Below, in pieces: positions 25,872 through 35,396 of a stretch of DNA of 64,000 nucleotides; the stretch's first letter is position 1; each line of letters opens with the position of its first letter. The notes below the pieces were generated by a model. The model worked only from the letters and a program-made list of their open reading frames with translations, did not search any database and was not told the origin of the DNA. The translations under genes were made by a program, and so were the position numbers. The stretch spans positions 2,170,001 through 2,234,000 of the forward strand of contig NZ_CP102509.1 of assembly GCF_024611995.1 (NCBI RefSeq), in the 5' to 3' direction. Source of the DNA: Streptomyces sp. NBC_00162 (GTDB taxonomy: Bacteria > Actinomycetota > Actinomycetes > Streptomycetales > Streptomycetaceae).

Positions 25872-26037
25872 CGGCCCTCGCGTCTCGTTCCCGGATGCGT
25901 CCCGGGTCGCCGGCGGAGCCCGGGATTGCCCGGGTTGTTCCGGTCCGACGCCAAACAACCCTCCATTCTAGTGCGTCATCGAGATTTTTCAGGTTGAACC
26001 CTTGCGCGTGGCCGGGAAGAGACGGTATCCAGGCGGG

Positions 26038-28920
26038 TCAGCTGAGCTGGCGGCGGACCAGTTCGTGGAACAGGCCGCTCGTGTCGGCGAGCAGGTCGGC
26101 GGGGGTGCCCTGCTGGACGATCCGGCCGTCCGCCATGGCGATCACCCGGTCGGCGTCCATGATCGTGGACAGCCGGTGGGCGATCACGATGCGGGTGGCG
26201 TGCAGGGCGCGGGTGGATTCGATAACCACGCGCTGGGCCTCGTTGTCCAGCGCGCTGGTGGCCTCGTCGAAGAACAGGACGCGGGGCTTGCGGATGAGGG
26301 CCTGGGCGATCATCAGCCGCTGGCGCTGGCCGCCAGAGACGGTGCCGCCGCCGTCGGACAGCATGGTGTGCATGCCCATCGGCATGGCCTTGATGTCCTC
26401 GGCCAGTCCGGCCATCGCGGCCGCCTCCCACGCCTCCTCGAGCGAGAACGCCTCGGCGCCGCATATGCAGTCGAGGATCGAGCCGGTGAAGGGCTGCGCG
26501 TTCTGCAGGACGACGCCGCACTGGCGGCGCACGGCCGCCTGGTCGAGTGCCGCCAGGTCCTGGCCGTCGTACAGCACGCTGCCGGTGGCGGGCTTGTCGA
26601 AGCCGATGAGCAGCCGCAGCAGGGTCGACTTGCCGCAGCCGCTGGCCCCGACGATCGCGACGAACTCCCCCTGCCGCACCTGGAAGTCGATGCCGTCGAG
26701 TACCGGCGGGCCGTCGTCGGCGTAGCGGAAGGACAGGTTCTTGGCTTCGACGGCGCCGGTCAGCTCGCCCGGTCGGATGCTGGCACGGCCGGCCTCCGGG
26801 GCCTCCCGCAGGAGCGGTCTGACCTGCTCGAACATCGGCAGCACCGCGGCGACCGAAATGAGTGCGCCGGTCAGCTGCGTGACCGAGGACATCAGCATGG
26901 TCAGCGCGGTGCTGAAGGTGAGGAACTCGGCAGCGGACATGGCGCCGCGGGCCGGCCCTGCCAGCAGCGCGAACATCACCAGCGTGCACAGCGGCAGGTA
27001 CACCGCGCCCAGCACGGTGGTCACGTTCTGTACCCGGCCGACGCGCTGATGCAGTTCGCGGGTACGGGCGAACTCCCTTGCCCAGGCGGCGTAGGCGAAG
27101 CTCTCGGCCGCGGCGACGCGCAGCTTGGGCAGCCCGCGCAGGGTCTGGAAGGCCTGATTGTTGAGCTGGTTGCCGAGTCTGACCAGCCGGCGCTGGTAGC
27201 GCAGCTGCCACAGCCCCAGGCCCAGGAACACCGCCGCGACGACGACGAGCATGGCGAGCGCCGCCATCGCCAGCGGCACGCTGTAGACGAGCAGCAGGAC
27301 GAGGTTCATCGCGGCGACGGCGCCGGCCTGTACGCAGACCGAGCCGATCCCGGACAGCATGCCGCGGATGGCACTGATGCCCATGGCCGCACTGGCCAGT
27401 TCGCCGGTGGAGCGGCCGGTGAAGAACCGCGTCGGCAGCCTCAGCAGCCGGTCCCACACCGCCGGCTGCAAGGTGGCCTCGATACGGCCCTCCAGGCGCA
27501 GGATCGACATGTTCTGCAGCAGCATGAAGGCGGCCGCGACGACGCCGGTCGCGATGAGTCCCAGCGCGGTCTGCACGATGAGGCTGTTCTCGGCCTGGGG
27601 GACGTACCGGCCGAGCACCCGGCCGGTGGCGATGGGCACCAGTGCGCCCAGGATCACGGCGACCAGCCCGCCCAGGGCCAGGCTGCGCAGCTCCGGCAGG
27701 GTGCCGCGCAGGCTGAAGCGGAGCAGGGCCGGCAGGCCCACCCGCCCGTCGGGCAGCGGGCGGTAGAACATGACGGCGCGCGGTTCGAAGGCGGCCTCAC
27801 CGCTGCGGTCGATGCGCTCGCGCGTGCCGGTGGCGGGGTCGACCGCCTCGTAGCGGCCGCGCCGCCACAGCAGGGCGACCGGGGTGCCGTCCTTCTCGCG
27901 CCGGCCCACCAGGGGTCCGCTGTTCTCCCGCCACCAGCGCCCGCTGAGCCTGACCACGCGGGTGCGCACCCGGGAGGCGAGCGCGATGCGTTCGACGGGG
28001 TCGGTCCGCTCGGAATCCGCGCCCGCCCCGCCCGGTTCGGTCAGGGTGATGCGGGCTTCTTCGGCGACCAGGCGGCACACGGCGAGGGTCGCGTCGACGC
28101 TCGCGCCCCGGTGACGGGAACGGCCGCCCGAGCGGCCGATGGAGGCCAGCAGCGTCCGGTCCGCCTGGGTACGGGCTGCCTGGCCGGCCTCGATGCCGGC
28201 CGCCATGCGGTCCTCGTGGGCGCGCTCGAGCTCCTCGATCGAGCGGTCCAGGGCGTACAGCAGCCGGTACTGCTGGTCGACCATGCCCTGCCACATCGCC
28301 GGGTCGACGAGGAGGGTGCCGGCCGTGCCCTGCTCGTACACCGCGCCGTACCGCACGCTGCCAGGGGTGACCTGCATCCACAGGATGTCGTCGTCGGCCT
28401 CGCCCGGCCCGGTGGCGGCGCGGCCGTCCAGCGGCGCCTGGTAGAGCACGCGCAGGCCGCGGCCGATGCCGCGCGCGAACGCGTCCTCGAGAGGGCTGGG
28501 CTGGGGCGCCGCCGGGGCGCCGTACTCCCCCTGGTCGGTCCACCCGTGGGGGTACGGCGCGCCGTAGTCCGCGGCGGACAGCTCCCGCAGCTCGATGCGG
28601 CGCAGCAGGCACCCTTGCAGGGGCCGGGCGACCAGGGTGTGCTCGGGGCCGTCGACCGGGCCCAGCAGCAGCGTGCCCGCCCCAAGCCGGCCCAGGAAGT
28701 GCCAGTGCCCGGCCTGCGCCGCGTCGACGGCGAAGAGGTCCAGCTCGCCGTGCACGACGAGCCACAGGACGAGCGGGCCCTCCAGGGACAGGCTGCGCAG
28801 CCCCGTGCAGTCGACCGGTGAGCCCAGCTGGCCCAGGGCCGCGACGACCGGGTCGTACGGCCCGCCCGGGGCGCCGTCCCAGGGTGCGGCGGCGGCCATG
28901 GCCTGGTGCGCGTACGTCAC
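26038..28920 (-). CDS. NHLM-type bacteriocin export ABC transporter, permease/ATPase subunit without peptidase
   Basis: A 960-residue protein with an N-terminal half of about 400 residues that lacks a C39 peptidase, then a transmembrane domain and an ATPase domain with Walker A VGASGCGKSTLL, signature VSGGQRQRLMIA and Walker B VLFFDEATSALD. This matches the second ABC subunit of NHLP/NHLM leader-peptide export systems. GTG 28920 has AAGGAG seven bases upstream, one base past the stop of the peptidase-type exporter. The two half-transporters likely form a heterodimer that exports the 79-residue peptide. Confidence 0.9.
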   Translation of the reverse strand: MTYAHQAMAAAAPWDGAPGGPYDPVVAALGQLGSPVDCTGLRSLSLEGPLVLWLVVHGELDLFAVDAAQAGHWHFLGRLGAGTLLLGPVDGPEHTLVARPLQGCLLRRIELRELSAADYGAPYPHGWTDQGEYGAPAAPQPSPLEDAFARGIGRGLRVLYQAPLDGRAATGPGEADDDILWMQVTPGSVRYGAVYEQGTAGTLLVDPAMWQGMVDQQYRLLYALDRSIEELERAHEDRMAAGIEAGQAARTQADRTLLASIGRSGGRSRHRGASVDATLAVCRLVAEEARITLTEPGGAGADSERTDPVERIALASRVRTRVVRLSGRWWRENSGPLVGRREKDGTPVALLWRRGRYEAVDPATGTRERIDRSGEAAFEPRAVMFYRPLPDGRVGLPALLRFSLRGTLPELRSLALGGLVAVILGALVPIATGRVLGRYVPQAENSLIVQTALGLIATGVVAAAFMLLQNMSILRLEGRIEATLQPAVWDRLLRLPTRFFTGRSTGELASAAMGISAIRGMLSGIGSVCVQAGAVAAMNLVLLLVYSVPLAMAALAMLVVVAAVFLGLGLWQLRYQRRLVRLGNQLNNQAFQTLRGLPKLRVAAAESFAYAAWAREFARTRELHQRVGRVQNVTTVLGAVYLPLCTLVMFALLAGPARGAMSAAEFLTFSTALTMLMSSVTQLTGALISVAAVLPMFEQVRPLLREAPEAGRASIRPGELTGAVEAKNLSFRYADDGPPVLDGIDFQVRQGEFVAIVGASGCGKSTLLRLLIGFDKPATGSVLYDGQDLAALDQAAVRRQCGVVLQNAQPFTGSILDCICGAEAFSLEEAWEAAAMAGLAEDIKAMPMGMHTMLSDGGGTVSGGQRQRLMIAQALIRKPRVLFFDEATSALDNEAQRVVIESTRALHATRIVIAHRLSTIMDADRVIAMADGRIVQQGTPADLLADTSGLFHELVRRQLS

Positions 28921-28921
28921 T

Positions 28922-31144
28922 TCAGTGCTCCTTGACCAGTGCGGCGTACGCGCCCTGCGCGGCGAGCAGGTACTCGTGCCGGCCGCGTTCCACGACGGTG
29001 CCCCGGTCGAGGACGACGATCTCGTCGCTGTCGCGCACCGTGCTCAGCCGGTGGGCGATGACCACACAGGCGCAGCCGCGGCGCCGCAGGTTGTCGATGA
29101 CGGCCTGTTCGGTCACCGCGTCCAGGGCGCTGGTCACTTCGTCGAGGACCATGACGCTGGGGCGGCGCACCAGTGCCCGGGCGATCTCCAGCCGCTGGCG
29201 CTGGCCACCGGAGAAGTTGCGGCCGTCCTGCTCCACGCGGCTGTGGATGCCGCCCGGGCGGCGGGCGACCACGTCGTGGACGGCGGCGTCCTCGAGGGCG
29301 GCGATGACGGCCTCGTCGGGGATGGAGGGGTCCCACAGCGTGACGTTGTCGCGGACGGTGCCCTCGAAGAGGAAGACGTCCTGGTCGACGAAGGAGACGG
29401 AGGCGGCGAGCGCGCTGCGCGGGATGTCCTCCAGCCGCATCCCGTCGATGCGGATGGCCCCCTTCCAGGGGGTGTGGAGGCCCGACATCAGCCGTGACAC
29501 GGTGGACTTGCCGCTGCCGGAGCCGCCGACGAGCGCGACCTGCTGCCCGGGGCCGACCGCCAGCGAGAAGTCCTTGAGGAGCGGCGCGTCCAGCGGGCTG
29601 TAGCCGAAGGTGACGTTGTCCAGTTCCACGTGCCCCTTGAGGCGGCGGGTGCCGGCGGCGGGCTCGCGCCGCGAGAAGACCGGGTCGACGGGAAAGTTCT
29701 CGACGTCCTTGAGGCGGGCCACGTCGGCCGCGAAGTCCTGGATCCGTCCGGCGACGCCGCCCAGCCGGGAGATCGGCGCGGTGAAGCTGGTCACCAGGGC
29801 CTGGAAGGCGACGAGCAGACCGACGGAGAGGTGCCCCTCCACCGCCCGCACGCCGCCGATCATCAGGATCAGCGCGCTGTTGAGGGCCGCGAGTGTGGGC
29901 GCGACGATCGCCAGCCACGCGCCGGGCACGCCGAGCCGCTGCTGTACGTCGAGGGTGACCGCGTGCTGTCCGGCCCAGCGGCGGAAGAAGCCGTTCTCGC
30001 CGCCGGTGGCCTTCATCGTCTCGATGAGCTGGAGGCCGCTGTAGGAGGTGTTCGTCAGCCGGGCGCTCTCGGCGCGCAGCTTCTGGGTGCCGGTGGCCCT
30101 CAGCCGGATCACGATGCGCATGGCCACCACGTTGAGCAGCGCGATCAGTACGCCGACGACGGTGAGCTGCGGGTCGTAGGTCCACAGCAGCACGGCGTAC
30201 AGCACGACCACCACGGCGTCCACGCCCGCGGCAGCCAGGTCCCGGGCGAGGGTTTCGGCGACGGCGTCGTTGGACTGCAGGCGCTGCACGAGGTCGGCCG
30301 GGTTGCGCTGGGAGTAGAAGGTGACCGGGAGCCGGAGCAGGTGCCGCAGGAAGCGGGCGCTGCCGAGGGTGGAGGCGATGATCCGCCCGCGCAGCAGATT
30401 GGCCTGTTGCAGCGCGGTGAGCGTGGCGGTGAGCACCAGGGTGACGGCCATGGCCGCGAACAGCACGCCCAGCAGGGAGGTCTGCTCGCCGATGAGGAAC
30501 ATGTCGATGTAGGTGCGGCTCAGGGCGGGCACCGACGCGCCGACGGCCACCAGCAGGAGGCTGGAGATCACGGCGGCGGCCATGGTGCCCGAAGTACCGC
30601 GCAGGTGGGCCGGTATGGCGCCCAGGACGCCCGGCTTGCGGCCGCCGCGGCGGAAGCCGTCGCCGGGCTCGAAGGTGAGCACGACCCCGGTGAAGCTGGT
30701 GTCGAACTCGTCCATGGGGACGAACCGGCGGCCCTTGGCGGGGTCGTTGACGTACACGCCCCTGCGGCCGAAGCGGCGGCCCATCCCGTCGTAGACGACG
30801 TAGTGGTTGAACTCCCAGAAGAGCACGGCCGGGGCGCTCACCTCGGCGAGCGCGGCCAGGTCCATCTGCATGCCCTTGGCCTTCAGCCCGTAACCGCGGG
30901 CGGCCTTGAGGAGGTTGCTGGCGCGGGAGCCGTCGCGGGAGACTCCGCAGCCGATGCGCAGCTCCTCCAGGGGAACGAAGCGGCCGTAGTGGCCGAGCAC
31001 CATGGCCAGGGCGGCGGCTCCGCACTCCACCGCCTCCATCTGGAGCACGGTGGGGGTGCGTACGGTGCGCGCCGTCCTGATCCTGGGGGCGGGCGCGGAC
31101 CTGCGGCGGGAGCGGCCCTGGGCGGCCCTGCGCGACGCGGTCAC
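28922..31144 (-). CDS. NHLM-type bacteriocin export ABC transporter with C39 peptidase
   Basis: A 740-residue peptidase-containing exporter. The C39 domain has catalytic Cys41 in QMEAVECGAAALAM, His114 in FNHYVVYDG and Asp134 in VNDPAKG, so it should cut leaders after a double glycine. A six-helix membrane domain follows, then an ATPase with Walker A GGSGSGKST, signature FSGGQRQRLEIA and Walker B VMVLDEVTSALD. GTG 31144 overlaps the adaptor stop (GTGA). The double-glycine peptide two genes upstream is the obvious substrate. Confidence 0.93.
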   Translation of the reverse strand: MTASRRAAQGRSRRRSAPAPRIRTARTVRTPTVLQMEAVECGAAALAMVLGHYGRFVPLEELRIGCGVSRDGSRASNLLKAARGYGLKAKGMQMDLAALAEVSAPAVLFWEFNHYVVYDGMGRRFGRRGVYVNDPAKGRRFVPMDEFDTSFTGVVLTFEPGDGFRRGGRKPGVLGAIPAHLRGTSGTMAAAVISSLLLVAVGASVPALSRTYIDMFLIGEQTSLLGVLFAAMAVTLVLTATLTALQQANLLRGRIIASTLGSARFLRHLLRLPVTFYSQRNPADLVQRLQSNDAVAETLARDLAAAGVDAVVVVLYAVLLWTYDPQLTVVGVLIALLNVVAMRIVIRLRATGTQKLRAESARLTNTSYSGLQLIETMKATGGENGFFRRWAGQHAVTLDVQQRLGVPGAWLAIVAPTLAALNSALILMIGGVRAVEGHLSVGLLVAFQALVTSFTAPISRLGGVAGRIQDFAADVARLKDVENFPVDPVFSRREPAAGTRRLKGHVELDNVTFGYSPLDAPLLKDFSLAVGPGQQVALVGGSGSGKSTVSRLMSGLHTPWKGAIRIDGMRLEDIPRSALAASVSFVDQDVFLFEGTVRDNVTLWDPSIPDEAVIAALEDAAVHDVVARRPGGIHSRVEQDGRNFSGGQRQRLEIARALVRRPSVMVLDEVTSALDAVTEQAVIDNLRRRGCACVVIAHRLSTVRDSDEIVVLDRGTVVERGRHEYLLAAQGAYAALVKEH

Positions 31145-31947
31145 GGCAGCAGCCAGTCGACGGGGCGCTGCGCGGCGAGGTGGACGGCGCCGGTGACGGG
31201 GGTCGTGGAATCGACGGCGTACGGGGGCCCGTCCGTGGAGGACCACTTGTAGCCGGACTTCGTGGCGGAGGAGCGTTCCAGCTCCACCAGGACCGCGATC
31301 GGGTTGCCCTGTCGGGAGAACTGTTCGGCGAGGCCCTTGTCGCCGAGGAAGCCGCTGATCTGGGCGGGCGTCTGGGGGGCGCGGCCGACCGCGGTGACGC
31401 GGCCGCGCAGTACGCCGAACTGCCGCTGGGGCACCGACTGGACGGTCAGGTCGACGGAGGAGCCCACGGCGATCGTGGAGCCGCCGGCGCCCGGCACGTA
31501 CAGCACGGCCACCAGGGGGTCGTCCGGGTTCTTCACGTGTTCCAGGGTGGCCACGTCCGCGCCGGTCGTGACGACCGAACCCACCCGTGCCACCAATGAC
31601 GTCAGCCGGCCTCCGGTCACCGCGCGCACGGGCCGGTCGCCCTGCTCCGTACGGATGGTGAGCAGGGGCTCGCCGGGGGGCAGCAGTCGGCCCTCCTCGG
31701 CGAGGACGGCGGTCACCTGACCCGCGACCGGGCTCTGGAGCACGTAACTGCCCTCGGCGTGGGTGAGGATGCCGGGTGCGCTCAGCTTGGAGGAGACGGT
31801 GCCGGTGACGGCCCAGAAGCTCGCCGCGGCCATGACGAGGAGCGTGACGGCCAGGACGAGCCGCCCCTGCGGACGCGCGAAGCGTACGGGCAGGTCGAGT
31901 TCTTCCGGCGATTGCAGCTTGGAAAGAGCCTTTTGACGAAACTGCAC
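31141..31947 (-). CDS. HlyD-family adaptor of the peptide exporter
   Basis: A 268-residue membrane-anchored adaptor: a short cytoplasmic N-terminus, one helix at about residues 29-50 (LVLAVTLLVMAAASFWAVTG), then a barrel-sandwich hybrid domain (SPVAGQVTAVLAEEGRLLPPGEPLL). It lacks the long coiled-coil hairpin of Gram-negative HlyD proteins, as expected where no outer membrane is crossed. It couples to the two downstream ABC proteins, with a GTGA overlap to the first, and follows the precursor peptide after an intervening hairpin. Confidence 0.88.
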   Translation of the reverse strand: MQFRQKALSKLQSPEELDLPVRFARPQGRLVLAVTLLVMAAASFWAVTGTVSSKLSAPGILTHAEGSYVLQSPVAGQVTAVLAEEGRLLPPGEPLLTIRTEQGDRPVRAVTGGRLTSLVARVGSVVTTGADVATLEHVKNPDDPLVAVLYVPGAGGSTIAVGSSVDLTVQSVPQRQFGVLRGRVTAVGRAPQTPAQISGFLGDKGLAEQFSRQGNPIAVLVELERSSATKSGYKWSSTDGPPYAVDSTTPVTGAVHLAAQRPVDWLLP

Positions 31948-31994
31948 GGACTATTCCTTCAACTGCATTCGCTTCGGCCTGACGCAGGGGCAGC

Positions 31995-32034
31995 CATGAA
32001 CCCCGGAGCCGTGGGGGGCGCTCCGGGGTTCATG
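31995..32034 (-). terminator. Hairpin between the precursor peptide and exporter genes
   Basis: CATGAACCCCGGAGC (31995-32009) pairs exactly with 32020-32034 around a ten-base loop. It begins 11 bases after the precursor stop codon on the minus strand and precedes the adaptor start by 47 bases. Partial termination here would give more precursor than exporter mRNA. Confidence 0.75.
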
Positions 32035-32045
32035 GGATATCCAAC

Positions 32046-32285
32046 TCAGAGACCGGCGCGACCGAGGTTCACGGAAACGCCGGTGATGCCCGAGACCAGG
32101 CCGGGGACGTTGCCGACGAGACCCTGCGCGGCCTGGACGGTGTTGAGGGAGCCCACGACGCCCACGACGCCGCTGACGTCGCTGGTCACGGCGCCGGCCA
32201 GACCACCGGAGACGCTGATGACACCGCCGGAGACGGCGTCCAGCTCGGTGTCGTCGATCTCACGGGTCTCGATGTTGTCACGCAT
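32046..32285 (-). CDS. Double-glycine bacteriocin-like precursor peptide, cysteine-free core
   Basis: A 79-residue peptide. The leader (1-21) ends ELDAVSGG, the double-glycine motif cut by C39 exporters. The predicted 58-residue core has no Cys, Lys or aromatic residue and is dominated by Gly, Val and Ser (GVVGVVGSL, GLVGNVPGLVSG), so it cannot form lanthionine or disulfide bridges. ATG 32285 has GAAAGG eight bases upstream; a GTG at 32294 is also in frame. It leads the exporter operon. I infer an exported hydrophobic peptide; antibacterial, signalling and surface roles are all open. Confidence 0.85.
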   Translation of the reverse strand: MRDNIETREIDDTELDAVSGGVISVSGGLAGAVTSDVSGVVGVVGSLNTVQAAQGLVGNVPGLVSGITGVSVNLGRAGL

Positions 32286-32651
32286 TATGCGCACCTTTCA
32301 TTTGCAGGGGGAACTCGGCCGCATTTTTCGACGGCCGCAGCGGGCAAGATGTAAGCACGCGAACGGGCTGCCGGGCCAATCCCGTTGACGCCCTTTCACG
32401 GACGGAAGGCCGCCTCGAATGGCGGGTGTGCCGCTTCGTTCACCGAATGGTCACAGCTTCTCTGCGAGATCGAGTAACGGAAATGGGGGGCCTGTCGTCC
32501 GCGCAGAAGGTAAGGGACAAACACCCATCAACCACACGGGACATGCCCGACATCTCGCGCAACGGTGAACGCGGGCGGACCCGTTCGCGCACACGATGTG
32601 CAGATTTCCGGAAGGCGCGGGTCCGTGACGGGCCGAGCACAGTGGGTGAGG
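32286..32651. other. Promoter region of the peptide/exporter operon
   Basis: No gene is supported. The region must hold the minus-strand promoter for the precursor, but I see no convincing -35/-10 pair. TTACAT on the minus strand near 32350 is the best -10 candidate, with no good -35 at normal spacing. Confidence 0.4.
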
Positions 32652-35297
32652 TCAGGCCGGACCGGGCAGCATCAGTTCCGCCCAGATGACCTTGCCTTCG
32701 GGCGTGTACCGGGTGCCCCAGTGGTCGCTGACCTGCGCCACCAGGAACAGCCCGCGCCCTCCCTCGTCCGTGGTCGCGGCGTACCGCAGGTGCGGGGCGG
32801 TGCTGCTGCCGTCCCACACCTCGCAGGTCAGGGTGTGGTCGTGCAGCAGCCGCACCCGCACCGGCGCACGGCCGTGACGCACGGCGTTGGTGACCAGTTC
32901 GCTGAGGATCAGTTCCGTGGCGAAGCCGAGCTCCTCCAGGCCCCACTCGTCGAGTTTGCGCGCCGCGGCGTTGCGTACGGCGCCGACCGCGCTCGGCTCG
33001 AACGGCACGTCCCACTGCGCGACCCGGTCCGGGCCCAGGGTCCGCGTCCGTGCGATGAGCAGCGCCACGTCGTCGCCGGGCCGGGCCGGGAGCAGGGCGT
33101 CGAGCACGGCCTGGCAGCTTTCCTGCGGGTCCCGGCCGGGATGGCTCAGCGCCCCGCGCAGCAGCTCCAGCCCCTCGGCGATGTCCCGGGTCCGCTCCTC
33201 GACCAGCCCGTCCGTGTACAGGACGAGCTGGCTGCCCTCCTCCAGGTACAGCTCCGCGGTCTCGAACGGCATGCCGCCCAGGCCCAGCGGGGGCCCGGTC
33301 GGCAGTTCCACGATCTGCGTCGTGCCGTCGGGAGCGACCATCAGGGGCGGCAGGTGCCCCGCCCGCGCCATCGTGCAGATCTGGGACACGGGGTCGTACA
33401 CGGCGTACAGGCAGGTCGCGCCCAGTACGCCGACGCCTCCGCCGTCGCCGTCCCCGATGTCGTCGTGGTCGATGCGCTGGACGAGGTCGTCGAGCCGGGC
33501 CAGCAGGTCGTCGGGCGGCAGGTCGAGGGAGGAGAAGTTGTGCACCGCGGTGCGCAGCCGTCCCATGGTGGCCGCGGCGTGCAGGCCGTGCCCGACGACG
33601 TCCCCGACGACCAGGGCGACCCGGCTGCCGGGCAGCGGGATCACGTCGAACCAGTCCCCGCCCACCCCGGACTGCGCGGGCAGGTAGAAGTGCGCCACGT
33701 CCACGGCGCTCTGCTCGGGCAGGGCGCGCGGCAGCAGGCTGCGCTGGAGCGTCTCCGCGAGGGCGTGCTCGCGGGTGTAGCGGCGCGCGTTGTCCATGCT
33801 GATCGCCGCGCGGGCGACGAGTTCCTCGGCCAGTGACATGTCGTCCTCGTCGAAGGGCTCCGGTTTCTGCGACCGCCAGAAGTTGACCACCCCGAGCACG
33901 ACGCCCCGGGCCGTCAGCGGGGCCGCGATGAGCGAGTGGATCCCGTACTCGACGATGGCCCGTGCGCGCGGCGGGTCCTGGGCCTGCCAGCCCGGCGCCT
34001 CGGCCAGGTCGGGCACCAGCTCCGCCTCACCGGTGCCGTAACCGCGCGCCTGCGGGGTGGACGGCAGGAAGTCGATCAGCCGGCCGAGGGGGTAGAGGGG
34101 GTGGTCGGACCGGATGCCGCCGACCGCCGTGCGCCGCATGTCGGCTCCCGGGCCGGGCTCGTCCCCGTCGAGCACCGGATCGGCGAGGTCGACGGTGACG
34201 TAGTCCGCGAACCGGGGGACGGCGACGGCGGCGAGTTCCTCGGCCGTCCGCACCACGTCGAGGGAGGTGCCGATGTCGACCCCGGCGTCGTAGAGCAGCT
34301 TGAGGCGCCTGCGGGCCGTCTCCGCACGGCTGGTCAGGACCTGCATCTCGGTGGAGTCGCGGATGGTGACCGCGGCGCCCTCGGCCCGGCCCCGTGGGTG
34401 GGTGGGCCGCTGGTTGACCACGAGCAGCCGGTCCCCGGTCTCGAGCACCTCGTCGGTGGTCTCCCGGCCGGAGAGCAACAGGTCCGCCATCCGGCGGTCC
34501 AGGCCCGGTACGTCCCCGATGTGGCGTCCGTCGGCGTCCTCCGGCAGCCCGAGCAGCCGTTTGGCCTCGTCGTTCGCCAGCAGCAGCCGCCCGTCACCGT
34601 CGGTGATCAGCACCCCTTCGCGGACGGAGTGGAGCACCGCGTCGTGGTGCTCGTACATGCGGGTCATTTCCTGCGTGCCGAGCCCGTGGGTCTGCCGCCG
34701 TAGTCGTCTGCTGATCAGCGCCGTGCCGCCGGTGGCGAGGGCCAGGCCGGTCGCGATGGCCAGCAGGATGACGGGGAGCTGGCGGTCGACGACGCCGCTC
34801 ACGTTCTTCACGGTCAGGCCCGCCGAGACCAGGCCGACGACCTTGCCGTCGGGCGCGGTGACCGGCACGACCGCCTGGATCTCCTTGCCGAGCGGACCCT
34901 GCACGCTCTCGGTGTGGACCTGCCCGGCGAGCGAGGGCTCGATCGTGCCGACGAAGCGTTGTCCGATGCGTTCCGGCTGGGGGTGGCTGTAGCGGATGCC
35001 CTTGGTGTCCATCACCACGATGAAGTCCACGCCCGCTTCCTTGCGCGTCGTCTCGGCGAGGGGTTGCAGGATGGCGGACGGGTCGGACGTCTTCAGCGCG
35101 TCCTGCAGGCCCAGCGAGTGCGCGAAGGTCTGGGCGACGGCCACCGACCGGCTGCGCGCTTCCCGGTCGATGTCGTGTCGCGACTGGAGCACCAGGGCCA
35201 GCAGCGAGCCGGCGGCGAGCAACACCACGATCGCCACCTGGAGGACGAACACCTGTCCGGCGACGCTTCTGGTTCTGTTGCCTACGGGTGACCGCAC
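32652..35297 (-). CDS. Multidomain SpoIIE-type phosphatase with sensor, PAS, GAF and anti-sigma ATPase domains
   Basis: About 881 residues. Order: a membrane helix (VFVLQVAIVVLLAAGSLLAL), an extracytoplasmic sensor domain with SVQGPLGKEIQAVVPV, a second helix, PAS (LLANDEAKRLLGL), GAF, the SpoIIE PP2C domain (GGDWFDVIPL, GDVVGHG, LYTDGLVEE) and a C-terminal HATPase (LVTNAVRHG). Phosphatase and kinase modules in one protein suggest control of an anti-anti-sigma protein in response to an outside signal. GTG 35297 is a guess; the frame is open to 35381 and no strong ribosome-binding site decides the start. Confidence 0.88.
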   Translation of the reverse strand: MRSPVGNRTRSVAGQVFVLQVAIVVLLAAGSLLALVLQSRHDIDREARSRSVAVAQTFAHSLGLQDALKTSDPSAILQPLAETTRKEAGVDFIVVMDTKGIRYSHPQPERIGQRFVGTIEPSLAGQVHTESVQGPLGKEIQAVVPVTAPDGKVVGLVSAGLTVKNVSGVVDRQLPVILLAIATGLALATGGTALISRRLRRQTHGLGTQEMTRMYEHHDAVLHSVREGVLITDGDGRLLLANDEAKRLLGLPEDADGRHIGDVPGLDRRMADLLLSGRETTDEVLETGDRLLVVNQRPTHPRGRAEGAAVTIRDSTEMQVLTSRAETARRRLKLLYDAGVDIGTSLDVVRTAEELAAVAVPRFADYVTVDLADPVLDGDEPGPGADMRRTAVGGIRSDHPLYPLGRLIDFLPSTPQARGYGTGEAELVPDLAEAPGWQAQDPPRARAIVEYGIHSLIAAPLTARGVVLGVVNFWRSQKPEPFDEDDMSLAEELVARAAISMDNARRYTREHALAETLQRSLLPRALPEQSAVDVAHFYLPAQSGVGGDWFDVIPLPGSRVALVVGDVVGHGLHAAATMGRLRTAVHNFSSLDLPPDDLLARLDDLVQRIDHDDIGDGDGGGVGVLGATCLYAVYDPVSQICTMARAGHLPPLMVAPDGTTQIVELPTGPPLGLGGMPFETAELYLEEGSQLVLYTDGLVEERTRDIAEGLELLRGALSHPGRDPQESCQAVLDALLPARPGDDVALLIARTRTLGPDRVAQWDVPFEPSAVGAVRNAAARKLDEWGLEELGFATELILSELVTNAVRHGRAPVRVRLLHDHTLTCEVWDGSSTAPHLRYAATTDEGGRGLFLVAQVSDHWGTRYTPEGKVIWAELMLPGPA

Positions 35298-35396
35298 CGA
35301 CGTGCCCGGCACGGGTGGCGAGGAATGGTCACGTTCCCAGTTGTAGCACCTCGCGGCGTCCGGGACCCGCGAAGCGCACACTGCGCACCCGGACGG

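Noticed and set aside
21882..25997. 1371-residue plus-strand frame opposite the NRPS
   Set aside because: The opposite strand encodes clear adenylation and carrier motifs, whereas this frame has repetitive composition and no recognisable domain.
32046..32285. Calling the peptide a lanthipeptide
   Set aside because: The core has no cysteine and no LanM, LanKC or LanB/C gene lies nearby, so thioether rings cannot form.
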